From the NCBI GenBank assembly GCA_035651155.1, contig DASRGG010000021.1, forward strand, positions 1 through 64,000: a stretch of DNA of 64,000 bases, written 5' to 3'. The position numbers and the translations under genes were made by a program. Numbering within the stretch: position 1 is the stretch's first letter; every line of letters begins with the position of its first letter. Source of the stretch: CF-39 sp035651155. Its GTDB lineage: Bacteria > Chloroflexota > Limnocylindria > P2-11E. Below, in pieces: positions 7,042-16,400 of this stretch. The notes under the pieces are model-generated. The model did not search any database. It was not told the origin of the DNA and saw only the letters and a program-made list of their open reading frames with translations.

Positions 7042-8408
7042 CAGGCCGCCGCGGGCGGCGCGATCTCCTCGAGAGACCGCCCCTTCGTCTCTTCGGCGAG
7101 CACGAACACGTTCGCGGCCGTCACGACGAGGAGCGCCATGAAGAGCGCGAAGACGCCTGCCTGGCCCAGCACCGGTACGAGCACCGGTGTCAGGAACGGT
7201 CCGATGGTCCCGCCGATGCGGCCGACCGCCGCGGCGACCCCGGCGCCGGTGGCGCGGATCGCCGTCGGGTAGAGCTCCGGGCTGTAGCTGTACACGACGC
7301 CCCACGCGCCGAGGTTGAAGAACGAGAGCAGCGCCGCGTACGCGAACGCGTCGGTGCCGGTGCCGGCGTTGCCGAAGAGGAACGCGGTCACGGCCGAGCC
7401 GAGCAGGTACGCGACGAGGGTCGGCTTGCGGCCCCAGCGCTCCACGAGCCACGCCGCGCTGAAGTATCCGGGCACCTGCGCGATCGACGAGAGGAAGAAG
7501 AACTCGTTGCTGCGCACGACGGAGAGGCCGCGACCGACGAGCAGCGTCGGCACGTAGAGGAAGATGCCGTAGTACGTGAGCGTGATGCCGAACCAGAGGA
7601 TCCAGAGCATCGCCGTGCGCCGGCGGTACTCCGGCCGGAAGAGGTCGCCCACCTTCGAGCGCCCGGTGCGCGCGGGCGCGACGGCCTTCGCGAGGGTGAG
7701 CAGCGCTCCCCCGCTCGCGCGCTCGACGCGGCGCACGATCGCGTCCGCGTCCGCCGCGCGGCCGCGCTCGGCGAGATAGCGCGGCGACTCGGGGAGCGCG
7801 CTCCGCAGGTACGCTGCGTACAGCGCCGGCACGGCGCCCACGACGAACGCCCAGCGCCAGCCGTACGCGGGGATCACGGTGATCGCGACGAGTCCCGCGG
7901 CGATCGTGCCGTACGCCCAGAACGACTCGAGCAGCACGATCATCCGGCCGCGCTGCGCCCGCGGGGAGAGCTCGGAGACGAGCGTCGACGCGACGGGGAG
8001 CTCGCCGCCGAGGCCGAGCCCCGCGACGACGCGCGCCGCGAGCAGCGTCTCGTAGGTCGGCGCGATCGCCGAGAGCACCGCGCCGACGGAGAAGAGCACG
8101 AGGGTCCAGGTGAAGACGAGCCGGCGTCCGTAGCGGTCCGCGAGGCGCCCGGAGACCGCCGCGCCGACGAACATGCCCACGAAGCCGGCGCTGGCGACGA
8201 AGCCGATGCGCGTCGCGTCGAGCGCGAACTCGCGGCCGATGGGCGTCAGGACGAACGAGATGAGGATGACGTCCATCGCGTCGAAGAGCCAGCCGATGCC
8301 GCTCACGAGGAGCAGCCGCCAGTGGAACGAGTTCAAGGGGATGCGGTCGAGGCGCGCGGTGAAGGTCTCCGGGCCGGCCGCCCCCGCGCCGCCGAGCGTG
8401 AGGCTCAT
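7041..8408 (-). CDS. MFS transporter, sugar/aromatic-acid type
   Basis: This 455-residue protein has twelve predicted membrane segments and the MFS motif A after helix 2 (GRLADRYGRRLVF). A second motif copy (WLVERWGRKPTLVA) appears in the C-terminal half. PESPRYLAERG after helix 6 is typical of the sugar-porter/SV2-like branch, which includes niacin and aromatic-acid carriers. The substrate cannot be read from the sequence. Its ATG overlaps the end of asd by 4 nt and its stop overlaps the next gene, so it is co-transcribed with the aspartate-pathway genes. Confidence 0.85.
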   Translation of the reverse strand: MSLTLGGAGAAGPETFTARLDRIPLNSFHWRLLLVSGIGWLFDAMDVILISFVLTPIGREFALDATRIGFVASAGFVGMFVGAAVSGRLADRYGRRLVFTWTLVLFSVGAVLSAIAPTYETLLAARVVAGLGLGGELPVASTLVSELSPRAQRGRMIVLLESFWAYGTIAAGLVAITVIPAYGWRWAFVVGAVPALYAAYLRSALPESPRYLAERGRAADADAIVRRVERASGGALLTLAKAVAPARTGRSKVGDLFRPEYRRRTAMLWILWFGITLTYYGIFLYVPTLLVGRGLSVVRSNEFFFLSSIAQVPGYFSAAWLVERWGRKPTLVAYLLGSAVTAFLFGNAGTGTDAFAYAALLSFFNLGAWGVVYSYSPELYPTAIRATGAGVAAAVGRIGGTIGPFLTPVLVPVLGQAGVFALFMALLVVTAANVFVLAEETKGRSLEEIAPPAAA

Positions 8409-9469
8409 ATGCGCTCCTCGGCGACGAGCAGCTCCGCGTTGAGCACGGACGCGCCGGCTGCTCCGCGGATGGTGTTGTGTCCGAGCACGACGAACTTATA
8501 GCCGAGCACCGGATCGTCGCGCACGCGACCGACCACGACGGACATGCCGCGGCCGGTGTCGCGGTCGCGGACCGGCTGCGGCCGGTCGCGCTCCGTCCGC
8601 ACGATGACCGGGCGCTCCGGCGCGGTCGGCAGGCGCAGCTCCTGCGGGCGGCCGCGGAAGGTGCGCATCGCGTCGACCAGCTCGGCGATGCTCGGCTTCT
8701 CGCGCAGCTCGAGCGTCACGGTCTCGGTGTGGCCGTCGCGCACCGACACGCGGTTGCAGTGCGCGGAGAACGCGAAGTCGGCGTCCGTGAAGCGCGCGCC
8801 GTCCCAGGAGCCGAGGAACTTCTTGGACTCGCGCTCCATCTTCTCCTCCTCTTCGCCGATGAACGGGACGACGTTGTCCAGCGCGTCGAGCGAGGCCACG
8901 CCCGGATAGCCCGCGCCGGAAAGTGCCTGCATCGTCGTCACGAGCGCGCGCCGGATGCCGAAGGCGTGGTGCACCGGAGCGGCGGCGAGCGCGAAGGTGA
9001 TCGCCGAGCAGTTGCCGTTCGTCACGATCGACCCGGACCAGCCGCGCTGTGTGCGCTGCACGTCGAGCGCGGCGGCGTGATCGGGGTTGACCTCGGCGAT
9101 GATGAGCGGGACGTCAGGATCCTCGCGGTGCGTCTTCACGTTCGAGAAGACGTGATGGCCGGTCTTCGCGAGTGCCGCCTCCCACCGCTGCGCCGCCTCG
9201 TGCGGCAGCGCGGAGAAGCAGATCTCGGCGTCGAGATCGGCGTGCGTCGCCTCGAGCTTCATGTCCGCGATGCCCGCGGGCATGTCCGCGCCGAAGTGCC
9301 AGGGCGTCACGTCCCCGTAGCGCTTCCCGGCCTTCGCGTCCGAGGTGGTGAGCACCGCGATCTCGAACCACGGGTGACCGGCGAGCAGGCTGATGAAGCG
9401 CTGCCCGACCGTGCCCGAGGCGCCCAAGACCGCGACCTTCCGCTTCCGCACGCGCTTAGTGTCGCGCAT
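8405..9469 (-). CDS. asd: aspartate-semialdehyde dehydrogenase
   Basis: This 354-residue enzyme reduces aspartyl phosphate to aspartate semialdehyde with NADPH, the branch point to lysine, threonine and methionine. The N-terminal Rossmann motif is VAVLGASGTVGQRF. The catalytic Cys lies in VTNGNCSAIT, the form found in archaeal/fungal-type ASADH, and SGAGYPG follows. The ATG has GAGGAG just upstream and overlaps the end of lysC by 14 nt. Order hom-lysC-asd reflects one biosynthetic operon. Confidence 0.93.
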   Translation of the reverse strand: MRDTKRVRKRKVAVLGASGTVGQRFISLLAGHPWFEIAVLTTSDAKAGKRYGDVTPWHFGADMPAGIADMKLEATHADLDAEICFSALPHEAAQRWEAALAKTGHHVFSNVKTHREDPDVPLIIAEVNPDHAAALDVQRTQRGWSGSIVTNGNCSAITFALAAAPVHHAFGIRRALVTTMQALSGAGYPGVASLDALDNVVPFIGEEEEKMERESKKFLGSWDGARFTDADFAFSAHCNRVSVRDGHTETVTLELREKPSIAELVDAMRTFRGRPQELRLPTAPERPVIVRTERDRPQPVRDRDTGRGMSVVVGRVRDDPVLGYKFVVLGHNTIRGAAGASVLNAELLVAEERI

Positions 9470-10850
9470 GGAACTCCTCGTGGATGGCCTGCACGGCGCG
9501 ATCGCGCTCGGACTCGGCGACCACGAGCGAGATGTTCTCCTCGCTCGAGCCCTGCGCGATCGCGACGACGTTCACCTTGGCCCGGCCGAGCGCGCCGAAG
9601 ACCCGGGCGGCCACGCCGGGGGTGCCGCGCATGCCCTCCCCCACCGCGGCGACGATCGCGACAGGGGCGTCGACCGAGACGCGCTCGACGTCGTGACGGC
9701 GCATCTCGGCGGAGAAGATCCGCTCGAGCGCGGGGCGCAGACGCTCGGCGAATTCGGCCGGGACGACGAGGCAGATCGAGTTCTCCGACGACGACTGGCT
9801 GATCATCAGCACCGAGACCCCTTCCGCCGCGGTGGTGTCGAACACGCGCGCCGCGAATCCCGGCACGCCGCTCATGCCCGCGCCCTGGACGGTGACGAGG
9901 GCGAGGTTCCCGAGCGACGTCGTCGCCTTCACGACGCTCCCGTCGGGGGCCGGGTCGGCCGTGATCGTCGTGCCTTCGTCGTTCGGTGCGAAGGTGTTCA
10001 GGATGCGCACCGGGATGCGCGCCTCGATGGCCGGCAGCACGGTCCGCGGGTGGATCACCTTCGCGCCGAAATACGACAGCTCCGCGGCCTCTGCGTACGA
10101 CACCCGTGCGAGCGGCTTGGCGTCCTTCACGATCCGCGGGTCCGCGCTCATGACGCCGCTCACGTCGGTATAGATGAGCAGCTCCGTCGCGTTCACGGCG
10201 GCCGCGAGCACCGCGGCCGAGTAGTCGGAGCCGCCGCGGCCGAGCGTCGTCGTCACGCCGTCGGCGGTGGAGGCCGCGTAGCCCGTCACGACGGGGACGA
10301 CGCCGTTCTTGAGGCGCGGGATGAGCTCCCGCTGCGCGCGTGCGCGCGTCTCGTCCGCGAGCGGATTCGCGTGGCCGAACTGCTCGTCGGTGATGACGAT
10401 GCCCACGGCGGAGAGGGCCTCCGCCTTGACCCCGCGGGTGTTCAGGAGCCCGGCGACGATGGGCGCCGAGACGTGCTCGCCGTACGTGACGATCGCGTCG
10501 AGCGTGCGCGGCGTGCACTCGCGGAGGATCGCCACGCTCTTCAGCAGGCTGATCGTGCGCTCGGTGAGATCGGTGATCTCGCGCAGCGCGTCCGCGCCGC
10601 CCACGCCGAGAAGATCGGCGACGAGGTTCGCGTGCGCCTTCGCGAGGTCCTGCATGATCCGCTCGGCGGCCGCGGCGTGCCCGGCCTGCGCCTCGCGGGC
10701 GGCCGCGTGCAGCGCGTCGGTCGTGCCCGCGGTCGCGGAGACCACCACGATGCGGTCGCCCGAGAGCGCGGCGACGATGCGCGCGACGCTTTCGAGCGCG
10801 GTCGGCGACGCGACGGAGGTGCCGCCGAACTTGAGGACGGTGCGGGTCAA
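9456..10850 (-). CDS. lysC: aspartate kinase
   Basis: This 464-residue enzyme phosphorylates aspartate. The N-terminal kinase motif is VLKFGGTSVA; GGSDYSA and the TDVSGVMSADPR segment are typical of the amino-acid kinase fold. Two C-terminal ACT domains (about 310-460) indicate allosteric feedback by end-product amino acids. The start is TTG at 10848-10850, chosen because it puts the first beta strand at residue 4 and overlaps the hom stop as TTGA. Confidence 0.93.
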   Translation of the reverse strand: MTRTVLKFGGTSVASPTALESVARIVAALSGDRIVVVSATAGTTDALHAAAREAQAGHAAAAERIMQDLAKAHANLVADLLGVGGADALREITDLTERTISLLKSVAILRECTPRTLDAIVTYGEHVSAPIVAGLLNTRGVKAEALSAVGIVITDEQFGHANPLADETRARAQRELIPRLKNGVVPVVTGYAASTADGVTTTLGRGGSDYSAAVLAAAVNATELLIYTDVSGVMSADPRIVKDAKPLARVSYAEAAELSYFGAKVIHPRTVLPAIEARIPVRILNTFAPNDEGTTITADPAPDGSVVKATTSLGNLALVTVQGAGMSGVPGFAARVFDTTAAEGVSVLMISQSSSENSICLVVPAEFAERLRPALERIFSAEMRRHDVERVSVDAPVAIVAAVGEGMRGTPGVAARVFGALGRAKVNVVAIAQGSSEENISLVVAESERDRAVQAIHEEFHARH

Positions 10851-11806
10851 CGTGCGGCCCGTGCGACGGCGATCACGTCGCCGAGTATCGCGGAGGCGGT
10901 GGCCTCCCCGCCCGCGCCCGGTCCGCTGAACACGAGCGTCCCCGCGAGGTCGGTCTCGATGCGCACGACGTTGGTCGGACCCGCGGCCTGCCCCTCGAGC
11001 GAATCGGACGCGACCTCCTCCGGCCCCACGCGCGCCCTGGTGGCCCTGTCCCCGAAGTCCGCGGTGGCGAGGTAGCGGATCCTGGCGCTCTTCGCGCGTG
11101 CCGCGTCGACGTCGGCCGCGGACAGCCCCCGCAGCGAGGTGCGCCGCACGTTGTCGGGATGGAAGTGCCGTCCCTCGAGCAGGGACACGAGGATCGAGAG
11201 CTTGTACGCGGGGTCGAAGCCGTCGATGTCCGCGCTCGCATCTGCCTCCGCGTAGCCGAGCCGCTGCGCCTCCGCCAGCGCGTCGTCGAACCGGCGGCCC
11301 GCATCGAGCTGCGAGCAGATGTACGTGGTCGTGCCGTTCAGCAGTCCGCGCAGCACGCGCGGCCGCGAGGCGCCGAGCTGGCGCGTGGCCGCGACGATCG
11401 GGATCGCCGCCGCGACGCTCGCCTCGAAGCGGAGCTCGCGCTTCGCGCCGCGCGCGGCCTCGTGCAGCTCGTTCCACCGCTTCGCGACGAGCTCCTTGTT
11501 GGCGGTCACGACGTGCTTCCCGCGCTCGAAGGCCGCGAGGTGCAGGTCGTATGAGGGGCTCGTGCCGCCGATGACCTCGACGACGACGTGGACGTTGGGG
11601 TCGTCGAGGATGGCGAAGGGATCGCTCGTGACCGCGACGCCGCCGGCGTCGCGCGTCTTCTTGGGATCGCGCACCGACGCGGCCACGAGACGGAGCGGGC
11701 GGCCGGCCATCGCGTCGAGGCGCTTGCCGCGCTCCGCCATCGCCCGCGCGACCGCCGAGCCGACGGTGCCGAGGCCGAGAAGACCGACGCCGAGCGGCGT
11801 GCTCAC
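10847..11806 (-). CDS. hom: homoserine dehydrogenase
   Basis: This 319-residue protein reduces aspartate semialdehyde to homoserine. It has an N-terminal NAD(P)-binding motif (GVGLLGLGTVGSAVA), the catalytic-domain segments VVTANKELVA and GLLNGTTTYI, and GFDPAYKL with the substrate-binding residues. The length matches the short class without a C-terminal ACT domain, so feedback control would act mainly at LysC. The GTG at 11806 overlaps the pncC stop (GTGA). Confidence 0.93.
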   Translation of the reverse strand: MSTPLGVGLLGLGTVGSAVARAMAERGKRLDAMAGRPLRLVAASVRDPKKTRDAGGVAVTSDPFAILDDPNVHVVVEVIGGTSPSYDLHLAAFERGKHVVTANKELVAKRWNELHEAARGAKRELRFEASVAAAIPIVAATRQLGASRPRVLRGLLNGTTTYICSQLDAGRRFDDALAEAQRLGYAEADASADIDGFDPAYKLSILVSLLEGRHFHPDNVRRTSLRGLSAADVDAARAKSARIRYLATADFGDRATRARVGPEEVASDSLEGQAAGPTNVVRIETDLAGTLVFSGPGAGGEATASAILGDVIAVARAAR

Positions 11807-12303
11807 CCGATCAGCTCTTCGAGGAGGTCGAGCGCGGCCCCCACGGACGCGAGCCGGTTGCCGGTGCGATCGAAGGGCCACACGTATTTCTTCACGGCGC
11901 TGTGCTTGTCGGAATCGATCGCGACATAGGTGAGGCCCACCGGCTTCCCCGGCGTCGCGCCGCCCGGCCCGGCGATCCCGGTGATCCCGAGGCCGACCTT
12001 CGCGCCGAGGCGCGTGCGCGCGCCGCGTGCGAGCGCGCCGGCGACGACCGGCGAGACCGCGCCGTGCGACGCGATGAGCTGCGGCGGAACGTCCGCGAGG
12101 ATCATCTTCGCCTCGTTGCTGTACACGATGGCGCCGCCGCGGAAAGCCTCGCTCGAGCCCCCGTGGGCCGAGAGCACGACGCCGAGCAGGCCGCCGGTGC
12201 AGGACTCGGCGACCGCGACGGTCAGCTTCTTCCGCGTCAGCTTCGGCTGGATCTTGGCCATCCGCTCGACGAGTCGGTCGTAGGTAGGAGACGTCTTTGC
12301 CAC
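11803..12303 (-). CDS. pncC: nicotinamide-nucleotide amidase (CinA C-terminal type)
   Basis: This 166-residue stand-alone CinA C-terminal domain hydrolyses nicotinamide mononucleotide to nicotinate mononucleotide in pyridine-nucleotide salvage. Diagnostic segments are VAVAESCTGGLLG (catalytic Ser/Thr region), GGAIVYSNEAK, HGAVSPVVA and GITGIAGPGG. It lacks the N-terminal COG1058 half of full CinA, as in many bacteria. It starts at GTG and precedes hom with a 4-nt overlap. Confidence 0.9.
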   Translation of the reverse strand: MAKTSPTYDRLVERMAKIQPKLTRKKLTVAVAESCTGGLLGVVLSAHGGSSEAFRGGAIVYSNEAKMILADVPPQLIASHGAVSPVVAGALARGARTRLGAKVGLGITGIAGPGGATPGKPVGLTYVAIDSDKHSAVKKYVWPFDRTGNRLASVGAALDLLEELIG

Positions 12304-12309
12304 GCGAGC

Positions 12310-12430
12310 AGATTAGGCGAGCGACGACCGGCTTTGCCGCGAGGGGCGAGTCCAGCGGAACGGGGCGAGGCGGCGAGGCGACGCCGCGAAGCGGGCGGAG
12401 ACGAGCGCAACAGCTGAGATTAGGCGAGCG
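12310..12430. repeat. 14-nt direct repeat flanking the pncC-pgsA gap
   Basis: AGATTAGGCGAGCG occurs at 12310-12323 and again at 12417-12430. The second copy covers the pgsA stop codon. The purine- and GC-rich 93 nt between them contain no gene. This may be the trace of a small duplication or insertion. Confidence 0.5.
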
Positions 12431-12929
12431 GGTGGATCGGACGCCCGACGTAGTGCGGGATGGTCAACACGCCGATGACGAGCGCGGTGACGAGGAACGC
12501 GCCGCCCGCGAGCGACACGCCAGGCGCGGCGACGGCGAGCGCGACGCCGATCATCTCGAGGGCGGTCTTCGCCTTCGCCTCGCGGCCGGTCACGATGGGG
12601 ATCGCGCGGGCGTAGGCGGCCGCGCGCAGACCCGCGACGATCACCTCACGGAGTGTGACGGCCGACACGAGCCAGACATCGAGCTCGCCGGCCACGGCGA
12701 GCGCCGCCGCGACGCCGGTCACGAGCACCTTGTCGGCCATCGGATCGAGGAGCGCGCCGCGGGCGGTCACCGTGCCGGTGCGACGCGCGAGCCAGCCGTC
12801 GAGCCCGTCGCTCGCCGCGGCCGCCGCGAAGAGGAGGAGCGCGAGCGGGCGCGCGTCGACGAGGATGGCCAGCGCGATCGGGATCGTGGCGACGGCGCGA
12901 ACGACCCCCACGAGGTCCGCGAGGGTCAC
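12420..12929 (-). CDS. pgsA: CDP-alcohol phosphatidyltransferase (phosphatidylglycerophosphate synthase-like)
   Basis: This 169-residue integral membrane enzyme contains the CDP-alcohol signature: SDGLDGWLARRTG followed by ALLDPMADK (D-G-x2-A-R...G-x3-D-x3-D pattern, with L in place of one small residue). Four to five hydrophobic helices follow. The likely reaction is CDP-diacylglycerol plus glycerol-3-phosphate to phosphatidylglycerophosphate; another alcohol substrate cannot be excluded. GTG at 12929 overlaps the stop of the RodZ-like gene. Confidence 0.82.
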   Translation of the reverse strand: MTLADLVGVVRAVATIPIALAILVDARPLALLLFAAAAASDGLDGWLARRTGTVTARGALLDPMADKVLVTGVAAALAVAGELDVWLVSAVTLREVIVAGLRAAAYARAIPIVTGREAKAKTALEMIGVALAVAAPGVSLAGGAFLVTALVIGVLTIPHYVGRPIHPLA

Positions 12930-14092
12930 TGGGCCGTGTAGACCTTCTCCACGACCTGGCCCTGCGCGCCGAGCGCGCCCTCGAACACGCCGTTGTGGGT
13001 CACCTGTGTGGCGGCCGCGTTGCCGGTGCGCAGCGTCACCTGCTTGCCGCTGAACGTGGCGGTCTCGCCGTCCCTGTACACGCGGCCGGTGCCCGGCACC
13101 ACCGTCCCGTCGACCACCGCCTGCACCCAGGCTTCTCCGCCCTTCACCAGGATCTGGATGACTGCCGCGGTGTACGCGACGGTGACCGTGCGCGTCTCGG
13201 TGACGCTCGCGCCCGCGGAGTTGCGCGAGACGATCGTGATCGTCTGCGCGCCCGCCGGGAACGAGAGGCGCGCTTCGAAGCGTCCCGGCGGCGTCACCAC
13301 CGGGATCGGCGCCCCATTGATCGTGAGGGTCCCGTCGGTCGTGCCGCTGACGGTCACGGCGCTGTTCTCGATCCGCGCGCCGTTCGGCGGCGAGTCGATG
13401 ACGAGCTTCACCGGCGCCGCGCTCGCCGCGGACTGAGGCTGCAGGATGATGCTGCGCGAGACGCGACTGACCTTCCCGCTCTGGTCGAGGACCTCGATGA
13501 TCACGTGATTCGCCCCGGGCGTGAGATCGATCGGCGCGCTGAAGGTGCCGCTGGCGTCGGGATGGATGTCGGCGACGGTCTCCGGCCCCGGAAAGACCTG
13601 CACCGTGACCTTGCCATTCGGGACGGTGCGTCCCCTCACCACGAAATGGGCGCTCTGGGCGATCGCGTCGCTCGCCGGATCGATGACGTCGAGCACCGGC
13701 GCGACCGCGAACGAGGTGAACTGGTAGTAGAGATATCCGACGAAGAGGACGATGCCCGCGAGCACGACCACCGGCACGAGCACCGCCGGCGTGAAGATGA
13801 GGCTGCGGCGCATGATCGGCCGGATCGGCTGGAACGTGCGCGGCGGCTCGGGCGCCGATCCGCCGCGCTCCTCGTGGAAGAGGACGACGAGCTCCTCCTG
13901 GTCGAGGTCGAGGTACTCGGCGTAGTTCCGCAGGAACCCCTTCGTGTACACGGCACCCGGTAGCGACTGGTAGTCGCCGTCCTCGAGCGCCTTCAGGAAC
14001 TTCTCGCGGATCCGCGTGTCGGCGGCGGCCTGGTCGAGCGTGAGGCCCTTCTTCTCGCGCTGGGCACGCAGGAGGTCGCCGAGGCGTGACAC
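12926..14092 (-). CDS. RodZ-like helix-turn-helix membrane protein
   Basis: This 388-residue protein begins with a RodZ/Xre-type HTH (residues 1-70: LGDLLRAQREKKGLTLDQAA, AVYTKGFLRNYAEYL). After a linker with a basic patch there is one membrane helix near residues 105-127 (FTPAVLVPVVVLAGIVLFVG). The outer part has repeated Ig-like beta segments with Gly/Asn turns (about 140-310) and a DUF4115-like C-terminal domain (EAWVQAVVDGTVV). RodZ proteins link MreB to wall synthesis. No mreB is present here, so an alternative is a membrane-bound regulator. It lies between ftsK and pgsA. Confidence 0.75.
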   Translation of the reverse strand: MSRLGDLLRAQREKKGLTLDQAAADTRIREKFLKALEDGDYQSLPGAVYTKGFLRNYAEYLDLDQEELVVLFHEERGGSAPEPPRTFQPIRPIMRRSLIFTPAVLVPVVVLAGIVLFVGYLYYQFTSFAVAPVLDVIDPASDAIAQSAHFVVRGRTVPNGKVTVQVFPGPETVADIHPDASGTFSAPIDLTPGANHVIIEVLDQSGKVSRVSRSIILQPQSAASAAPVKLVIDSPPNGARIENSAVTVSGTTDGTLTINGAPIPVVTPPGRFEARLSFPAGAQTITIVSRNSAGASVTETRTVTVAYTAAVIQILVKGGEAWVQAVVDGTVVPGTGRVYRDGETATFSGKQVTLRTGNAAATQVTHNGVFEGALGAQGQVVEKVYTAQ

Positions 14093-14095
14093 CGC

Positions 14096-16399
14096 TTAGC
14101 GCTCCGACGCGGAATCCGGCGAGATGCCGTAGACCTCGCGGAACTTGCCCGGTCCACGGTCCGGCCCGATGACGCCGTTCCGCTCCATCATGTCGACGAG
14201 ACGTCCGGCGCGCGCGAAGCCGATCGTCATCTTGCGCTGCAGCATCGACACCGAGGCCTTGCCCTCCGAGGTCACGATCTCCACGGCCTCGTCGTAGCGG
14301 TCGTCCTCGCTCGGCTCGTCGCCGTCCATCTCGCGGCGCGTGAGGCGATCCGGCCCCTCGACGACCTTGTCGTTGCGGTCGTAGCGCAGGCCGGATTGCA
14401 GCGTCCAGTGGTGGCTGATCGCCTGGATCTCGTTGTCGGACACGTACACGCCCTGCGCGCGGATCGGCTTCGCGAGGTCCGGTCGCAGCACGAGCATGTC
14501 GCCGCGGCCGAGGAGCTTCTCCGCGCCGGTCATGTCGAGGATCGTGCGCGAGTCGACCGCCGACGCCGTCGCGAACGCGATGCGCGCCGGGATGTTCGCC
14601 TTGATGAGCCCGGTGATGACGTCGACCGACGGCCGCTGCGTGCCGAGCACGAGGTGGATGCCCGTGGCGCGCGCGAGCTGCGCGACGCGCGTGATCTGCT
14701 TCTCCACCTGGATCGGGGCCTGGAGCATGAGGTCGGCGAGCTCGTCGATGACGAACACGATGTACGGTATGCGGTCCGGTCCGGTGTGGCGTTCGTTGTA
14801 CTGCCCGATGTTGCGCGCGCTCTTGCGCGCGAAGAGCCGGTAGCGGCGGTCCATCTCGCCGGTGAGCCAGTACAGCGCGTTGAGGATCTTCTCCGAGTCG
14901 GTCATGACGTTCGTGAGCAGGTGCGGGATGTCGCCGAAGGCGGTGAAGTCGACGCGCTTCATGTCGCCGATGAGCAGGCGCACGTCGTCGGGGTTCGCGT
15001 TCAGGAGGATGCTGCAGAGGATCGACGAGATCGAGACGCTCTTGCCGGAACCGGTCTGGCCCGCGACGAGGAGGTGCGGCATCGCGCCGAGGTCGAGGAT
15101 GATCGGCGAGCCCGCCACGTCGCGCCCGAGCGCGACGGTGAGCTTCGACGGCGACTGCTTGAACGTCGCGGTCTCGACCACGTCGCGCAGCGACACGAGG
15201 CCGACGGCGATGTTGGGAACCTCGATGCCGACGACGCTCTTGCCTGGGATCGGCGCCTCGATGCGCAGCGTGCGCGCCGCGAGCGCGAGCGCGAGGTCGT
15301 CGTTCAGCGCCTCGATGCGCGAGAGCTTCACGCCCGCGGCGGGCTTCAGCTCGTAGCGCGTGACCGTCGGCCCGACGGTCGCCTCGACCACCTTCGCGGC
15401 GATGCCGAAGTGCGACAGGGTCTCCTCGATGACCGCGGCGCTGCGCTGGATCTCGGCCGGGCCGCCGGCCTTGCCGTGGTCGCCCGCCGCGAGCAGGTCC
15501 AGCGGCGGCAGCGTCCACTGCCTGTCGGCCTTGGCATGCAGCACGCCTTCGGCGGCGATCTCAGCCTGCGGCAGCCCCTCGATCGACGGCCCGTGGCCCT
15601 CGGCCGGCGTCGCTGGCAGCAGGCGCAGCTGGGGCGTTCCCGCCGGCTCCGGGGGCTTGGCGGCGGTCTTGGGGCGCTCTGGGGGCAGGTTGATGCGGAG
15701 CTGCGCCGACGGCACGTCCGGCGTGGCGGCCCGGAAGGGCGCCTCGTCCCCCTCTTCCAGGTCGCCGTCCGCGGCGTCGCGACCGGCGAACCGCGTCGCG
15801 GTCCCGCCGGGAAGGTTCATGCCGGGGGGCAGGGGCCCTCCTTTCGCGACCGAAGGGAGCGTACGGATCGCGGCCACCGCGCCGCGACGGTCCCACGCCG
15901 GCCGCGCGAGCTCCGCGAGCGTGCGGTTCGCCGCGACCACGACGCCGACGAGGAAGAGCGCGAGCAGCGCGATCGGCGCGCCGACGTCGCCGAACGCGCC
16001 GGCCGCGAGCCTCTCGAACGCCGAGCCAAGCTGGCCTCCCGCGCCCTCGCCACTCGCGGGATCGCCGCGCTGGTAGTGCTGGAGCAGAGCGAGGAGCGCG
16101 GTATACGCGATGAAGCCGCCGCCGATCGGCGCGGCCATGGAGCGGCGCAGCAGCCCGAACCACATCTCTCCCGCGAGCGCGACGAGGACGAGCGGGACGA
16201 CGAGCGCGCCCCAGCCGAGCGACGAGAAGAGGGACGAGCGCCACCAGTGGAGCAGGACCGCGTTCTCGTCGACGAACAGCGCGACGAGCGACAGCACCGC
16301 GAACGCGACGAGCGCGATCGCGGCGACCTCGTTGCGGATGCGCGACCCGTCGGCCGGGACCGCGCCCCGCCGCTCCTTCCTCGCGGTGCGTCGTGCCAC
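14096..16399 (-). CDS. ftsK: FtsK/SpoIIIE DNA translocase
   Basis: This 767-residue protein has four N-terminal membrane helices (about 25-165), a Pro-rich linker (about 190-290) and the FtsK motor. Walker A is GQTGSGKSV near residue 445 and Walker B is VFVIDELADL. The segment GTQRPSVDVITGLIKANIP and the C-terminal gamma winged helix (VSMLQRKMTIGFARAGRLVD) are diagnostic. It pumps chromosomal DNA through the division septum. The GTG start lies 1 nt after the RNase J stop. Confidence 0.93.
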   Translation of the reverse strand: MARRTARKERRGAVPADGSRIRNEVAAIALVAFAVLSLVALFVDENAVLLHWWRSSLFSSLGWGALVVPLVLVALAGEMWFGLLRRSMAAPIGGGFIAYTALLALLQHYQRGDPASGEGAGGQLGSAFERLAAGAFGDVGAPIALLALFLVGVVVAANRTLAELARPAWDRRGAVAAIRTLPSVAKGGPLPPGMNLPGGTATRFAGRDAADGDLEEGDEAPFRAATPDVPSAQLRINLPPERPKTAAKPPEPAGTPQLRLLPATPAEGHGPSIEGLPQAEIAAEGVLHAKADRQWTLPPLDLLAAGDHGKAGGPAEIQRSAAVIEETLSHFGIAAKVVEATVGPTVTRYELKPAAGVKLSRIEALNDDLALALAARTLRIEAPIPGKSVVGIEVPNIAVGLVSLRDVVETATFKQSPSKLTVALGRDVAGSPIILDLGAMPHLLVAGQTGSGKSVSISSILCSILLNANPDDVRLLIGDMKRVDFTAFGDIPHLLTNVMTDSEKILNALYWLTGEMDRRYRLFARKSARNIGQYNERHTGPDRIPYIVFVIDELADLMLQAPIQVEKQITRVAQLARATGIHLVLGTQRPSVDVITGLIKANIPARIAFATASAVDSRTILDMTGAEKLLGRGDMLVLRPDLAKPIRAQGVYVSDNEIQAISHHWTLQSGLRYDRNDKVVEGPDRLTRREMDGDEPSEDDRYDEAVEIVTSEGKASVSMLQRKMTIGFARAGRLVDMMERNGVIGPDRGPGKFREVYGISPDSASER

Positions 16400-16400
16400 G

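Noticed and set aside
12420..15518. 1032-codon minus-strand frame covering pgsA, the RodZ-like gene and part of ftsK
   Set aside because: Only the final 169 codons are real (pgsA); the rest is a shadow frame of the two upstream genes.
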